From JAGDZR01 sp049115695 (GTDB lineage: Bacteria; Bacteroidota; Bacteroidia; Cytophagales; Cyclobacteriaceae): a stretch of DNA of 64,000 bases. A program made the translations under genes and the position numbers. The DNA lies in contig JAGDZR010000020.1 in NCBI GenBank assembly GCA_049115695.1, forward strand, positions 182,957 through 246,956, in the 5' to 3' direction. Shown one piece after another: positions 42,623-51,602 of the stretch (position 1 is the first letter of the stretch; every line of letters starts with the position of its first letter). The notes under the pieces were generated by a model. That model worked only from the letters and a program-made list of their open reading frames with translations, was not told the origin of the DNA and did no database searches.

Positions 42623-43789
42623 TTAAAAGGCCAATTCAGCCTGAAATCTGAATCTAAATTGATCATCTGATTGATCATTGTTGATCAAAGAGACGTCACT
42701 TTGAAATTTGAGATTATGACCAACTATGTACTTGGAAAAGCCAAGTGTCATTACGTTATAATCGTCGCTCCAGTTGTTGTTTTCTGGACGTATACCCGTG
42801 AAACGAGCGGCAATTTCATAGTTGTTTTTGAATAAGTAACCTGCCTGAAGATTTCCGGCTGTTCCCGTTATGAATGCTATTGGATTTCCAACTTCATCTG
42901 TCCCAACAGGATTGCCATTAATCACCTTACGTTCCGCCAGCTCCAACATGCTTGAGAATCCTTTGAACTTAAACATGGCATCTATGTAGATAGTTTGAAG
43001 ATTTTGAAGCTCCTGAATATAGTCTCCTTTGAAACCCTGCTCCTTTGATGCACCGATATTCTCATCCCAGGTAAAACCAATGGCAAGTTTCGGCTTGGGT
43101 TCACGCTTCAGGTCAGATCCAAAGTAGTCTCCTTTGCTGGCAAACTCTCCGAATGGTAGATACTCTAATCTTCCGGTGTACTCATATCCACCAACGTTGC
43201 TGGCGGTCACATTTCTTCCTTCTCCCAGGGAGATGGCAGCCTGTTGCTTTATGACACCAAAAGCAGTCTTGCTTTTATTTCTGAATTGTACGCCCGTTCC
43301 TCGATCAATGGTAAACTTCGAGTTCAACTGACTTCTATCTACGAATTGTAACTTCTGAGATGAAATTACCCGCTCTCTGTTGCCAGGAAGTTTGGTCTGT
43401 CCAATCCACAATTCCATATTGTTTCTGTCAAACTTGTACTTCATTACTGCATCCAGCACGATATTGGCAGCTCTGTTGGTCTCATTGGCAACCTTACCAT
43501 TGTCTCGGTTACTCACCGCTAATTCTGCTTTGAATGAAAATCTAGGATCATATACGTATCCTTCCATTTTAACCCTTGATCTTCTAATCATCATTTTGTC
43601 CGACCATTCGCCAGAACCTAGGGTAGTTTGCCCGTCATATAAAGTCTGAAAACGAAAAGATCCCTTTACGAAAAAAGACGAGTCTTTCGCCATTACCTGA
43701 ACGCCCTTTCCAAATCGATTATTGGAAATTTCCTGTGCCTCTGTGACAATCAATGTCAATAAAGTGATGAGGCTAATTACTGTTTTCAT
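42623..43789 (-). CDS. OprO/P-type porin, copy 2
   Basis: A 388-residue outer-membrane beta-barrel protein. The start is the ATG at 43789, which gives the signal peptide MKTVISLITLLTLIVTEAQ; the longer frame overlaps the upstream gene. Its strands GSFRFQTLYDGQTT, MIRRSRVKMEGYVY and GQTKLPGNRERVISS match porin copy 1 closely, so the two are paralogues of PF07396. It lies between the chemoreceptor gene and the degenerate receiver gene on the same strand. Substrate may be phosphate, polyphosphate or another anion. Confidence 0.87.
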   Translation of the reverse strand: MKTVISLITLLTLIVTEAQEISNNRFGKGVQVMAKDSSFFVKGSFRFQTLYDGQTTLGSGEWSDKMMIRRSRVKMEGYVYDPRFSFKAELAVSNRDNGKVANETNRAANIVLDAVMKYKFDRNNMELWIGQTKLPGNRERVISSQKLQFVDRSQLNSKFTIDRGTGVQFRNKSKTAFGVIKQQAAISLGEGRNVTASNVGGYEYTGRLEYLPFGEFASKGDYFGSDLKREPKPKLAIGFTWDENIGASKEQGFKGDYIQELQNLQTIYIDAMFKFKGFSSMLELAERKVINGNPVGTDEVGNPIAFITGTAGNLQAGYLFKNNYEIAARFTGIRPENNNWSDDYNVMTLGFSKYIVGHNLKFQSDVSLINNDQSDDQFRFRFQAELAF

Positions 43790-43826
43790 GATTGTAATAG
43801 GTTTGTGATTAATATTTTTCATTTGA

Positions 43827-44228
43827 TTATTTCGTGATTTCATCAACAACATTGATTAACGCAGTTTGAATTTCATGACGTTGCAACCATCCGGTTACTC
43901 CGTTCTTTTTGGTTTGAATTTTATCCTTCAGTGTAATTTCATCCCCGACTATTAGGATAGGCACATACTTGTACTGTTCGATGCTTCGAATGTCCCTTGC
44001 TAAATCATATTCTAAATTCATTCCATGATCAATTATGATCAATGAAACTTTCTCATCAATTGCAGCTAATAAGGAGGAAGCTTCCTCTCTACTTTCTGTA
44101 AACTGTACATTATATGCAGTCGCTATGACATGATAATCGGTAATGAGTCCAGCTTGTGCGATTACCACCACATGCTTCCGCTGAGTCGCGATCCTATTTG
44201 ATGATGATATGGTTTTTGTTTCTTGCAT
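43827..44228 (-). CDS. degenerate receiver-domain protein
   Basis: A 133-residue protein of the CheY fold. The start is the ATG at 44228 (MQETKTISSSNRIA); a longer frame to 44342 has no family match. In the domain, the usual N-terminal acidic pair is replaced by IAQAG, the Asp of the phosphorylation site remains (LIIIDHGM), but the Thr/Ser that follows is Gly (ILIVGDE) and the conserved Lys is absent. It is therefore probably not phosphorylated and may act as a binding module. It is first in an operon with porin copy 2 and the chemoreceptor. Confidence 0.6.
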   Translation of the reverse strand: MQETKTISSSNRIATQRKHVVVIAQAGLITDYHVIATAYNVQFTESREEASSLLAAIDEKVSLIIIDHGMNLEYDLARDIRSIEQYKYVPILIVGDEITLKDKIQTKKNGVTGWLQRHEIQTALINVVDEITK

Positions 44229-44537
44229 TTCTAATTGTCCCCACAAAATTGAATCAATAGAATACCCTGCACAATCGAGTGAATCCAGTAAATTGTAATA
44301 GGTGATTTTTAAGCAGTTTTTGGCCTTATTGTAGCTATACACCCCTTTCTATTTCCATAGACTGAAACACGCCCTGGATAGGTAGATGCCGGATCAATCA
44401 AAGTATTCCCGAGTCATGTCGGTCCTGTTCCCGGTCATATGGTGTGCTCATTATCCAACAATATTTTTCAAATCATGCAGGCAAGCATTTCTTCTAGGTG
44501 ATTTTACCTATATATTTATCGTACAATTCTGTTACTC
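44229..44537. other. divergent intergenic region of the signalling island
   Basis: The 309 nt between the degenerate receiver and the NarL-type regulator have no convincing gene. TATATTTA at 44511-44518 is close to a -7 element for the NarL gene. Further left is an open frame up to 44342 in the receiver frame that lacks family features. Confidence 0.45.
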
Positions 44538-45179
44538 ATGACTAATGTTCTAATTGCGGATGATCACGCCATCGTAAGACAAGGAATTCAATTAAACCTC
44601 AGTATTTACAAAAACATCAACATTGTTGGGGAGGCAGCAGGTGGAATTGAAGCGCTTGAACTGGTAAAGACCTTGGCTCCTGATCTACTAATTACCGATA
44701 TTAGTATGCCGGATATGTCTGGGATAGAGGTGGCCAGAGAAGTTGTTAAAAATTTCCCCAAGACCAAAGTACTGATGCTATCAACACACAATGAGGAAGA
44801 GTATATTTTAGAGTCTTTCGCTGCAGGTGCCTCAGGCTACTTACCGAAAGATTCCTCTGTTGATCAACTCAATAAAGCCATAGAAACCATCGTTTCTGGC
44901 CAGGTTTTCTATACAGAAGCTGTCAGTAAGATCATTACCATGGCCACAATAAACAACAGAAGCCCGATTGGCGCACAAGAACAGTTGACAGAAAGAGAAC
45001 TGGAAGTGCTCGAACAAATCGTGGATGGCTTGACAAATAAAGAAATTGCCAACAAACTCTTTATTAGCGTGCGAACTGTTGATGCACATCGAAGAAACAT
45101 TATGTCCAAACTGAATGCCTCTAATTCAGCGGAACTTGTTAAACTTTCGTACGAAAAAAAATTGATCAAACGGCATTGA
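44538..45179 (+). CDS. NarL/FixJ-type response regulator
   Basis: A 213-residue response regulator with an intact receiver domain: acidic pair D8-D9, phosphorylation site D54 (LLITDISMP), Thr/Ser S82 and K104 (GYLPKDSS). The C-terminal LuxR-type helix-turn-helix contains RELEVLEQIVDGLTNKEIAN. It is probably activated by the histidine kinase two genes downstream. The next gene is a single-domain receiver, 27 nt after the stop. Confidence 0.93.
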   Translation: MTNVLIADDHAIVRQGIQLNLSIYKNINIVGEAAGGIEALELVKTLAPDLLITDISMPDMSGIEVAREVVKNFPKTKVLMLSTHNEEEYILESFAAGASGYLPKDSSVDQLNKAIETIVSGQVFYTEAVSKIITMATINNRSPIGAQEQLTERELEVLEQIVDGLTNKEIANKLFISVRTVDAHRRNIMSKLNASNSAELVKLSYEKKLIKRH

Positions 45180-45206
45180 TTTAAAGCTTCGATGTAAATT
45201 GGTATC

Positions 45207-45590
45207 ATGACGGATTCCAATTTTGACATTCGAATCATCCTGGTTGATGATGAAAAAGGAAATATATTGACTGGTGAGCGATTGCTGAACCGTCATTTTG
45301 AGGTCATTACCGCGCTCAACGGACAAGCAGCACTTGAAATCCTTCGCCAAGAAAAAGAACGTATCGATTGTCTCATCACTGATATACGCATGCCTGTCAT
45401 GGGTGGAGCTGAGCTCATCCAACAGGCAAAAAAAATACTCCCTGATTTGAAAATTATAGTAGTGACAGGATTTTCAATGACGACAGAAGTGGCCAAAGAA
45501 ATAAAAACTGGACTGGTTCAGGAATTTGTTCAGAAACCTATAGACTACAAATATTTAACAGCGCTGATCCAAAAACTGGTTAAGGGTTGA
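45207..45590 (+). CDS. CheY-like single-domain response regulator
   Basis: A 127-residue receiver domain only: acidic pair D14-D15, phosphorylation site D59 (LITDIRMP), Thr in VVTGFS and Lys in EFVQKPIDY. All catalytic residues are present, so it can take phosphate. Lacking an output domain, it may shuttle between kinase and the neighbouring regulators. Encoded between the NarL regulator and the kinase. Confidence 0.9.
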   Translation: MTDSNFDIRIILVDDEKGNILTGERLLNRHFEVITALNGQAALEILRQEKERIDCLITDIRMPVMGGAELIQQAKKILPDLKIIVVTGFSMTTEVAKEIKTGLVQEFVQKPIDYKYLTALIQKLVKG

Positions 45591-45615
45591 CTCAATGAGT
45601 TGACTGAGTTAATCT

Positions 45616-47655
45616 ATGACTGCTCGTATTCTAAAATACTTTCATTATCTCATTGCCATCTTGATTGCTATTGCGTCTATCTCGCTATGGTATTTCGAGT
45701 TTCAATTTTACGCAATGAGCCTCTTATTCTTTGGATTCATTGGCTATCTGGGATTCTCCATCTTTTCTCAGAAAAAATTGGAGAATCGGAAAATAGCCTT
45801 ACAAAAACATATTCGAACCAGCGAGGTATCCGAGGTTATCGGATGGGGCTATGATCTTGAAAGTGAGACCCTCTCCTGGTCAGGAAAGGCTTCCTCCACT
45901 ATACGACCCATTACAGATTGCACATCTTGGGCCACCTTTAGTGAATTGATCAGACCGGTGGATCGTTCGACATTTGACGCTGCAACAGATCAGTGTAAAG
46001 CACATCATGACGCTTTTGACGAGGACATTTGGTTAGATTTCAATCCTCCTATTTGCATTCGCATAAAGGGACAGTGGATGACGGATTCACATGAGCAGAT
46101 CATTTACGGGTCCGTTCAGGAAATCACAGGCAACAAGAAACTTGAATTGACCCTGCTCAAGAACAATGCTTACCTCAAAACATTCTACGAGACACAGAAA
46201 GTCATTAGTCGTTCAGAGAATAAATGGACACTGTCTGCTGCGATCAGTAAAATCCTAATGGATGAATTGAGATATGATTGGATTTGGATTGGATTTGCTG
46301 ATATTCGGGATTCAACACCTTCCAAAGTCGTATCGAATATTTTTGACAAAGAGAAATTTGAAGAAAACGGCCCATTCAACAAAGTAGTACAAACCAAAGA
46401 GCCATTCATTATTAAATCCATCGCAGCACACAATGAGCACACTGAATGGGTGAAGCATGCGCTTAACAACGGGTTCTCTGCCTACTGCTCATTGCCAATC
46501 TTACACAATGACATGCTCTATGGTACCCTGAATATATACAGTGGTTCCCGTGATCAATTCGAAACTGAACGCGTTTACTTTCTCAACCGAATTGCCAATG
46601 AAATCGGCCATTGGGTCCATACTTCTCAGATAGAGCAAGAACGGGAAGAGCTAAATGAATTTAACCATCTGTTGATATCTTCCCTTCAAGCAGTTTTACT
46701 TACCATCGATTTTCCTAATGATCAATTATCTTTTTCTGGTCCTACAGAGCAGGTTTTGGGCATAGCTCCGGGCAGCATGACGACTGTTGATCAATTAATG
46801 CGTAATCTTCATCCCTATGATCTAAGAGATATCGAAAGCAGATTTTCTGGTCAGCTTGGTGAGGGCTTTTATGACATGGAATACAGGTTTAAGGGCCACT
46901 CAAATGTGTATCGGTGGGTGAGAGCTATGGGACGTGTTTACACCAATGACAAGGGTGATATTGTGAAAGTCATCGGCATTATTACCAACATCAACCAGAA
47001 GAAAAATGAAGAAAAAAGACTTGCCGATGCACAAATAAAAGGGCAAGACAATGAACGAAAAAGAATTTCAAAAGAACTGCACGACAGTCTTGGTCAAACA
47101 TTGTCGGTGGCTTCTATGAGTATGGGGGGGTTGAAGCAAGGGCTGAGCGAAGATTCAAATATTCAGGAATTGCACAAGTTAATTTGTGAAATGATTGAGA
47201 AAGCAAAAACCGAAACGCGGGAGATCTCGCATAACCTCATGCCAACATCACTTGTCGATTTTGGGTTAATTGCCTCAATCAGAGCTGATGTAAATCGCTT
47301 GAACGCATCAGGCAAAATCTCATGTCTATTTGAAACTAATCTTACGAGTGAGCGATTCGATTTTAGCATAGAATCCAACTTATATAACATATTCAGAGAA
47401 GCAACTAACAATGCGCTAAAGCATGCCAGAGCCTCTCAGGTACGCATACAATTGATCCGACTGGAGGAAAATTCCATTAAATTAACTATTCACGATAACG
47501 GAAAAGGGTTGCCAAAAGACCCAACCATGATTAAGGAAGGCATTGGAATGGGTAGCATTAGAAGTAGAGTCCATAATATTGAAGGCGATCTGGTCCTTAA
47601 AAATGATAATGGCCTCAAAATTTCCATTTACCTGACTCCCGAGATCAACGCGTAA
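45616..47655 (+). CDS. histidine kinase, NarX/DesK type (HisKA_3)
   Basis: A 679-residue kinase. Two N-terminal membrane segments (about 8-28, 30-50) are followed by a PAS-like region (about 70-170), a GAF-like region (about 190-345), a PAS domain (about 355-465) and the transmitter. The phosphorylated His is H489 in RISKELHDSLGQ, typical of HisKA_3 kinases that pair with NarL regulators. The ATPase part holds an N-box (REATNNALKHA), HDNGKGLP and GMGSIRSR. The cognate regulator is probably the NarL protein encoded 437 nt upstream; overlap with the CheY gene is none. Confidence 0.9.
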   Translation: MTARILKYFHYLIAILIAIASISLWYFEFQFYAMSLLFFGFIGYLGFSIFSQKKLENRKIALQKHIRTSEVSEVIGWGYDLESETLSWSGKASSTIRPITDCTSWATFSELIRPVDRSTFDAATDQCKAHHDAFDEDIWLDFNPPICIRIKGQWMTDSHEQIIYGSVQEITGNKKLELTLLKNNAYLKTFYETQKVISRSENKWTLSAAISKILMDELRYDWIWIGFADIRDSTPSKVVSNIFDKEKFEENGPFNKVVQTKEPFIIKSIAAHNEHTEWVKHALNNGFSAYCSLPILHNDMLYGTLNIYSGSRDQFETERVYFLNRIANEIGHWVHTSQIEQEREELNEFNHLLISSLQAVLLTIDFPNDQLSFSGPTEQVLGIAPGSMTTVDQLMRNLHPYDLRDIESRFSGQLGEGFYDMEYRFKGHSNVYRWVRAMGRVYTNDKGDIVKVIGIITNINQKKNEEKRLADAQIKGQDNERKRISKELHDSLGQTLSVASMSMGGLKQGLSEDSNIQELHKLICEMIEKAKTETREISHNLMPTSLVDFGLIASIRADVNRLNASGKISCLFETNLTSERFDFSIESNLYNIFREATNNALKHARASQVRIQLIRLEENSIKLTIHDNGKGLPKDPTMIKEGIGMGSIRSRVHNIEGDLVLKNDNGLKISIYLTPEINA

Positions 47656-47722
47656 ATCAACAACAAAGTGCGTCTGTTTAATGTGAAAATTGACTAAATT
47701 GGATTACTCAAATCGTAAAACC

Positions 47723-48178
47723 ATGAAGTCCTTAAATCTAATTGTAACCACCATTTCAATCATTGTTTTGGCAGGCTGCTCTTCTTCCAGAATAACTCAG
47801 ACAGTTCCGGGCGGTGCATTAGATATTGATGACAGTGGATATGCACTCCAAAAAGGAGATTTATCGAATGCTGCGAATCTTGCCATGCAGCCTAATCAGG
47901 CGGCACGAGAAACACTTTTGCAAATGCTTCAACGAGTGCCAGGCATTTCTACAACAAATGGACGAGTACGTGTAAATGGTGTCCATTCGTTCATGACCAG
48001 CACTGCGCCAGCTTATGTTGTTAATGGTAACTTCATTGGGCAAGATTATAGAACCGTCATGGCCCTTGTAGATCCTACTAAAATTGTGAAGATCACCTTA
48101 TTAAGAGATGCTGATGCAGCTATCTATGGTAGCAGAGGTGGTAATGGTGTTATTTCTATTCGGACAAACAACTACTAA
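47723..48178 (+). CDS. stand-alone TonB-plug domain lipoprotein
   Basis: A 151-residue protein with a lipobox signal (MKSLNLIVTTISIIVLAGC, Cys19), so it is a lipoprotein. Residues 70-150 match the plug domain of TonB-dependent receptors (LLQMLQRVPGI, RVRVNGVH, YVVNGNFIG, ITLLRDADAAIYGSRGGNGVI), but no beta barrel follows. The ATG at 47723 is the signal start; a frame to 47690 adds an unlikely leader. It may close or regulate a partner receptor. The neighbouring genes upstream are signalling genes. Confidence 0.7.
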   Translation: MKSLNLIVTTISIIVLAGCSSSRITQTVPGGALDIDDSGYALQKGDLSNAANLAMQPNQAARETLLQMLQRVPGISTTNGRVRVNGVHSFMTSTAPAYVVNGNFIGQDYRTVMALVDPTKIVKITLLRDADAAIYGSRGGNGVISIRTNNY

Positions 48179-48190
48179 AGTTGACAGACA

Positions 48191-48211
48191 GCAGTGACTA
48201 ATCGTCACTGC
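48191..48211. repeat. inverted repeat at a convergent gene end
   Basis: GCAGTGAC and GTCACTGC form an 8-bp stem around TAATC between the plug lipoprotein gene and the 3' end of the metallopeptidase gene. There is no T-run, so it is at best a weak terminator. Confidence 0.3.
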
Positions 48212-48893
48212 CACCTAAATAAATCATTACATAATAAAGCAGAGTGGATAGCGAACTCAGTGCTACAACTACATAGCTCAATGCGGCTGTGTTAAGTGCA
48301 TCTTTCGCCATTCCTAATTCTTCAGCATTCACGATATTTCGATTATCAATCCATGCAATTGCTCTGTTGCTGGCATCATATTCTACTGGTAACGTCACAA
48401 ATGAGAACACGGTGAATACTGTGTAGCAACCAATTATGACCAAAATCGCAAGATTAAAGGGGATGATTGATGGTAACAAAAACCCGCCCAATAACATGGC
48501 CATGAAAATGAAATTGATAATGCGAGAGCTAATGTTTTGTACTGGCACCATAGCTGATCTAAATTCCAGAAAGCTATAGGCAGTAGCATGCTGAACCGCA
48601 TGTCCACATTCATGGGCTGCTACAGCTGCTGCCGCTGCAGATCTACCATGATAGACATCAGGACTAAGATTCACAGTTTTGGTTGATGGGTTGTAATGAT
48701 CCGTTAATTGCCCCTCAACAGATGTAACAGATACATCGTGAATCCCATTATCACGCAACATCAATTCAGCAATCTCACGACCCGTAAGGCCCGTTGATAA
48801 AGGTATCTGCGAGTATTTTTTGAACTTATTCTTTAACCTTCTGCTTACGACCCAGCTCAGGATCATAAAAAAGATGATGATTACAAATAGCAT
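48198..48893 (-). CDS. YugP-type zinc metallopeptidase
   Basis: A 231-residue inner-membrane protein of PF04298. The zinc motif HECGH in AAHECGHAVQHAT (about 92-104) is intact; membrane segments are near the N-terminus (about 2-14) and at about 125-165. The function of this family is not well known; it may process membrane proteins. It is last in a five-gene operon after the rfaE2-like gene, with a 3-nt gap. Confidence 0.82.
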   Translation of the reverse strand: MLFVIIIFFMILSWVVSRRLKNKFKKYSQIPLSTGLTGREIAELMLRDNGIHDVSVTSVEGQLTDHYNPSTKTVNLSPDVYHGRSAAAAAVAAHECGHAVQHATAYSFLEFRSAMVPVQNISSRIINFIFMAMLLGGFLLPSIIPFNLAILVIIGCYTVFTVFSFVTLPVEYDASNRAIAWIDNRNIVNAEELGMAKDALNTAALSYVVVALSSLSTLLYYVMIYLGGSDD

Positions 48894-48896
48894 TTT

Positions 48897-49376
48897 TTAT
48901 TTCTGGTTTAAAATTTTATCAATTATTCCTGATGTAGAAAACCCCTCAATAAGTTGAATAGTTTCTACATTTCCTCCCATTTTTATCACGTGATCCGCTC
49001 CGGCAATTTGTGTCTTATCATAGTCACCTCCCTTTATTAAAACATCCGGAGAAATCAACGAAATCAGTGCTTCGGGTGTTTCATCTTCAAATGGAATAAT
49101 CAAATCTACAAACGAAAATGACGCCAACACTCTACTTCTCGATAGTAAGTTATTTATTGGTCGATTTAACCCCTTCAATATTTTAATTGAGGTGTCTGAA
49201 TTGATTCCTACAATCAGTTTATCCCCATACTCTCTGGCTCGTTCCAGATAGTCCACATGTCCTAAGTGGACAATATCGAAGCAACCATTCGTGAAGACGA
49301 TACGATTGCCAACACTTTTCCATTCTGCTACAACTTTTTTAGCTTCGGCACTAGCCTTGATCTTGTTCCTGCTCAT
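48897..49376 (-). CDS. rfaE2: D-glycero-beta-D-manno-heptose 1-phosphate adenylyltransferase-like protein
   Basis: A 159-residue nucleotidyltransferase of the HldE/RfaE C-terminal type. The nucleotide motif TNGCFDIVHLGHVDYL is near 28-43, and KTQIAGADHV is the later motif. It transfers AMP to heptose-1-phosphate for LPS core sugars, or serves a related cytidylyl-type reaction. Its start overlaps the gene upstream by 26 nt. Confidence 0.87.
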   Translation of the reverse strand: MSRNKIKASAEAKKVVAEWKSVGNRIVFTNGCFDIVHLGHVDYLERAREYGDKLIVGINSDTSIKILKGLNRPINNLLSRSRVLASFSFVDLIIPFEDETPEALISLISPDVLIKGGDYDKTQIAGADHVIKMGGNVETIQLIEGFSTSGIIDKILNQK

Positions 49377-50352
49377 GATCTGGTTGTTTAGGAAGGAGCA
49401 TTGCTAATAGAAAAGATACGCCACCAAACAGCAATACTGTTATAAGTTGTGATGTATGAAGTACTGTGGCAAGAAAAATACCTGTTGTCAATTCAATCCC
49501 ATAAAGGAACAGCATGTATCCGACCATTGCATGATAGGTGCCTATTCCACCCTGAACCGGTAAAGCGACAGCCACACCTCCCACAACCAACAACATAAAT
49601 CCTGCCTGAACATCTAGAAAAGAGGTTTCGTCAAGGCTGAACACTATGATGTAAGACATCAAATAATACCCTGCCCAAAGTGCCAAAGTTGATAGAATGA
49701 AACCCGTTGGATTCTTCAATTTGCGAATCGTCATTACACCAATCATGACTTCCTGAAGGATCTCCTTTATTTTACGTGCTAGTTTGTTTTCGCCTGCCTT
49801 TATCACCACAATCAAAACAATAGAGGTAATTACGGTGAGTAAGATGCCTAGTTTAATGAATTTTGAAAAATCAATATCATAGGAGGTTGAGATTTCCTGT
49901 ATAAACTTTAACACCAATTCATATTCAATAGCGAAAGAAACGCCAATCAGAATCAGGAGGCATAAACTGTCAACAATTCTTTCAACAATCACAGTTCCCA
50001 GAGATGTTGGAATTGGAATGTTGTTAGACTTCTTCAATGCTGCACACCTGGTTACTTCTCCCAACCTTGGGAACGCCACATTAGCCAAGTAGCCAATAAA
50101 AACTGCCAAAGTTGTCCGATAAGTATTGACCTTATGACCAGCTGGCGCCAATAAAAGAGTCCATCTATATCCCCTTGCGGCATACACCCCGATAGATAAA
50201 ACAATGGAATAGATTACCCAGGAATAATTCAACTCATCTAGTTTGCCAATAAACTCCTTAAATTCAATATTTCTGAAAGCAAAATACAGCAGTAAACCTG
50301 CTAGTCCTAGGGGGATTAAGTACCTCAAGATAGCAATGAGATACTTTCTCAT
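49351..50352 (-). CDS. YbhN-like (LPG synthase TM domain) membrane protein
   Basis: A 333-residue inner-membrane protein with about eight hydrophobic segments and the PF03706 pattern (AARGYRWTLLLAPAG, LANVAFPRLGEVTR). Family members include flippase-fold proteins and the MprF membrane half, so lipid or glycolipid movement is likely but unproved. It overlaps panD by 4 nt and rfaE2 by 26 nt; the operon order is panC, panD, this gene, rfaE2, metallopeptidase. Confidence 0.8.
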   Translation of the reverse strand: MRKYLIAILRYLIPLGLAGLLLYFAFRNIEFKEFIGKLDELNYSWVIYSIVLSIGVYAARGYRWTLLLAPAGHKVNTYRTTLAVFIGYLANVAFPRLGEVTRCAALKKSNNIPIPTSLGTVIVERIVDSLCLLILIGVSFAIEYELVLKFIQEISTSYDIDFSKFIKLGILLTVITSIVLIVVIKAGENKLARKIKEILQEVMIGVMTIRKLKNPTGFILSTLALWAGYYLMSYIIVFSLDETSFLDVQAGFMLLVVGGVAVALPVQGGIGTYHAMVGYMLFLYGIELTTGIFLATVLHTSQLITVLLFGGVSFLLAMLLPKQPDHEQEQDQG

Positions 50353-50699
50353 ACGATCACCCTATTAGATTCATCCGGGAAGATGACGATGGGTTGATGA
50401 GTTGTAGCGACATCTTTGTCAATGCTGCAATATGAAATGATAATAATAATGTCTCCTACCTGAGCTTTCCTGGCTGCCGGTCCATTCAAACAAATCTCAC
50501 CAGTCCCTCTTTCTCCTTTTATTACATAGGTTTCCAAGCGCTCTCCATTGTTGATATTGACGATTTGCACCTTCTCATTCTCAACTATGTCAGCTGCTTC
50601 CATCAAATCTTCATCAATGGTAATACTACCCACGTAGTGTAACTCTGCTTGCGTGATTTTTACTCGGTGAATTTTAGATTTAAGAACCTCTATCAACAT
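50349..50699 (-). CDS. panD: aspartate 1-decarboxylase
   Basis: A 116-residue pyruvoyl enzyme that makes beta-alanine for pantothenate. The self-cleavage site Gly-Ser is seen in LHYVGSITIDEDLM (about 20-33, cleavage between G24 and S25). Further family parts NNGERLETYVI and CLNGPAARKAQVGD are present. It lies 9 nt after panC and overlaps the next gene by 4 nt. Confidence 0.95.
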   Translation of the reverse strand: MLIEVLKSKIHRVKITQAELHYVGSITIDEDLMEAADIVENEKVQIVNINNGERLETYVIKGERGTGEICLNGPAARKAQVGDIIIIISYCSIDKDVATTHQPIVIFPDESNRVIV

Positions 50700-50708
50700 C
50701 TCCCTTTC

Positions 50709-51560
50709 CTAATTAAGCCGCAAATATAAATTATCAATTAATCTAATTCCCTCTACATGAGCTGCGACACATATAGCAACGTAATCTAACCCTTCATAAG
50801 TTTCAATTGCGCACATTGTTTCTGGATTGACCAACTCACAGTATTCCAATTCAAGCCCCTCTATTCTTTCAAAGTCCTCCTTCACATTAAGTGTAATACT
50901 CTCTGGATTGTTAAATGCACGAATGGGCTTAACGGCCTTATTAATTGTCCGATAAATATTACTTGCAATCTGAATCCCTTCGGCGCTCAATCGCCCATTT
51001 CTGCTGGACATGGCAAGACCATTCTCCTCACGTACTGTCGGTATACCAACGAGTTCTATGTCATACGATAGATCCCTTATCAAAGACTTGATAATCATGA
51101 ATTGCTGTAAGTCCTTCAAGCCGAAAAAAGCTTTTTTGGGCTTGACAATGTTAAAAAGCTTGGAAACAATGATCCCAACTCCTGAAAAATGTCCCGGTCT
51201 AAACGATCCTTCCATGACTGATTCCAAACTCCCAAAACTCATGTTTGTTTTAGGAATAGTTTGATACATTTCTTCTTCGGTAGGACAGAATAAAACATCT
51301 ACACCAGAGGACATCAGTTTTTCAGCGTCCTCATTCAACTCTCGTGGATATTGATCCAAATCACCCTTGCTGTTGAACTGGAGAGGATTTACAAATAAGC
51401 TTACAACGATATAATCACATGACTCTCTGGCAGATCTTATCAATTCAAGATGTCCCTGATGCAAAGCACCCATCGTTGGAACAAGACCAATTACGCTATT
51501 TTCTCGCAGGTGAGGCCTTAAAATCTCTCTGAGTTTTTTAGGATTACTGACTCTCAGCAT
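50709..51560 (-). CDS. panC: pantothenate synthetase
   Basis: A 283-residue enzyme that joins pantoate and beta-alanine with ATP. Motifs are VPTMGALHQGHLELI (ATP-binding HIGH-like) and GLKDLQQFMIIK, with EEENGLAMSSRNGR-like KMSKS-region. It is the first gene of the operon; panB is not in the window. The promoter region is shared with the divergent glycogen-synthase-like gene. Confidence 0.95.
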   Translation of the reverse strand: MLRVSNPKKLREILRPHLRENSVIGLVPTMGALHQGHLELIRSARESCDYIVVSLFVNPLQFNSKGDLDQYPRELNEDAEKLMSSGVDVLFCPTEEEMYQTIPKTNMSFGSLESVMEGSFRPGHFSGVGIIVSKLFNIVKPKKAFFGLKDLQQFMIIKSLIRDLSYDIELVGIPTVREENGLAMSSRNGRLSAEGIQIASNIYRTINKAVKPIRAFNNPESITLNVKEDFERIEGLELEYCELVNPETMCAIETYEGLDYVAICVAAHVEGIRLIDNLYLRLN

Positions 51561-51602
51561 GTTGCTATGAGGTGATTAAATCGTTGGCTTACAGATAAAT
51601 AG

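Noticed and set aside
43790..43852. Longer start of porin copy 2
   Set aside because: The extension overlaps the upstream receiver gene and puts 21 polar residues before the signal peptide.
44229..44342. Longer start of the degenerate receiver protein
   Set aside because: The added 38 residues show no receiver features; the ATG at 44228 is nearer the domain.
45600..45854. 84-residue frame at the start of the kinase gene
   Set aside because: It overlaps the kinase membrane region in another frame and has no match of its own.
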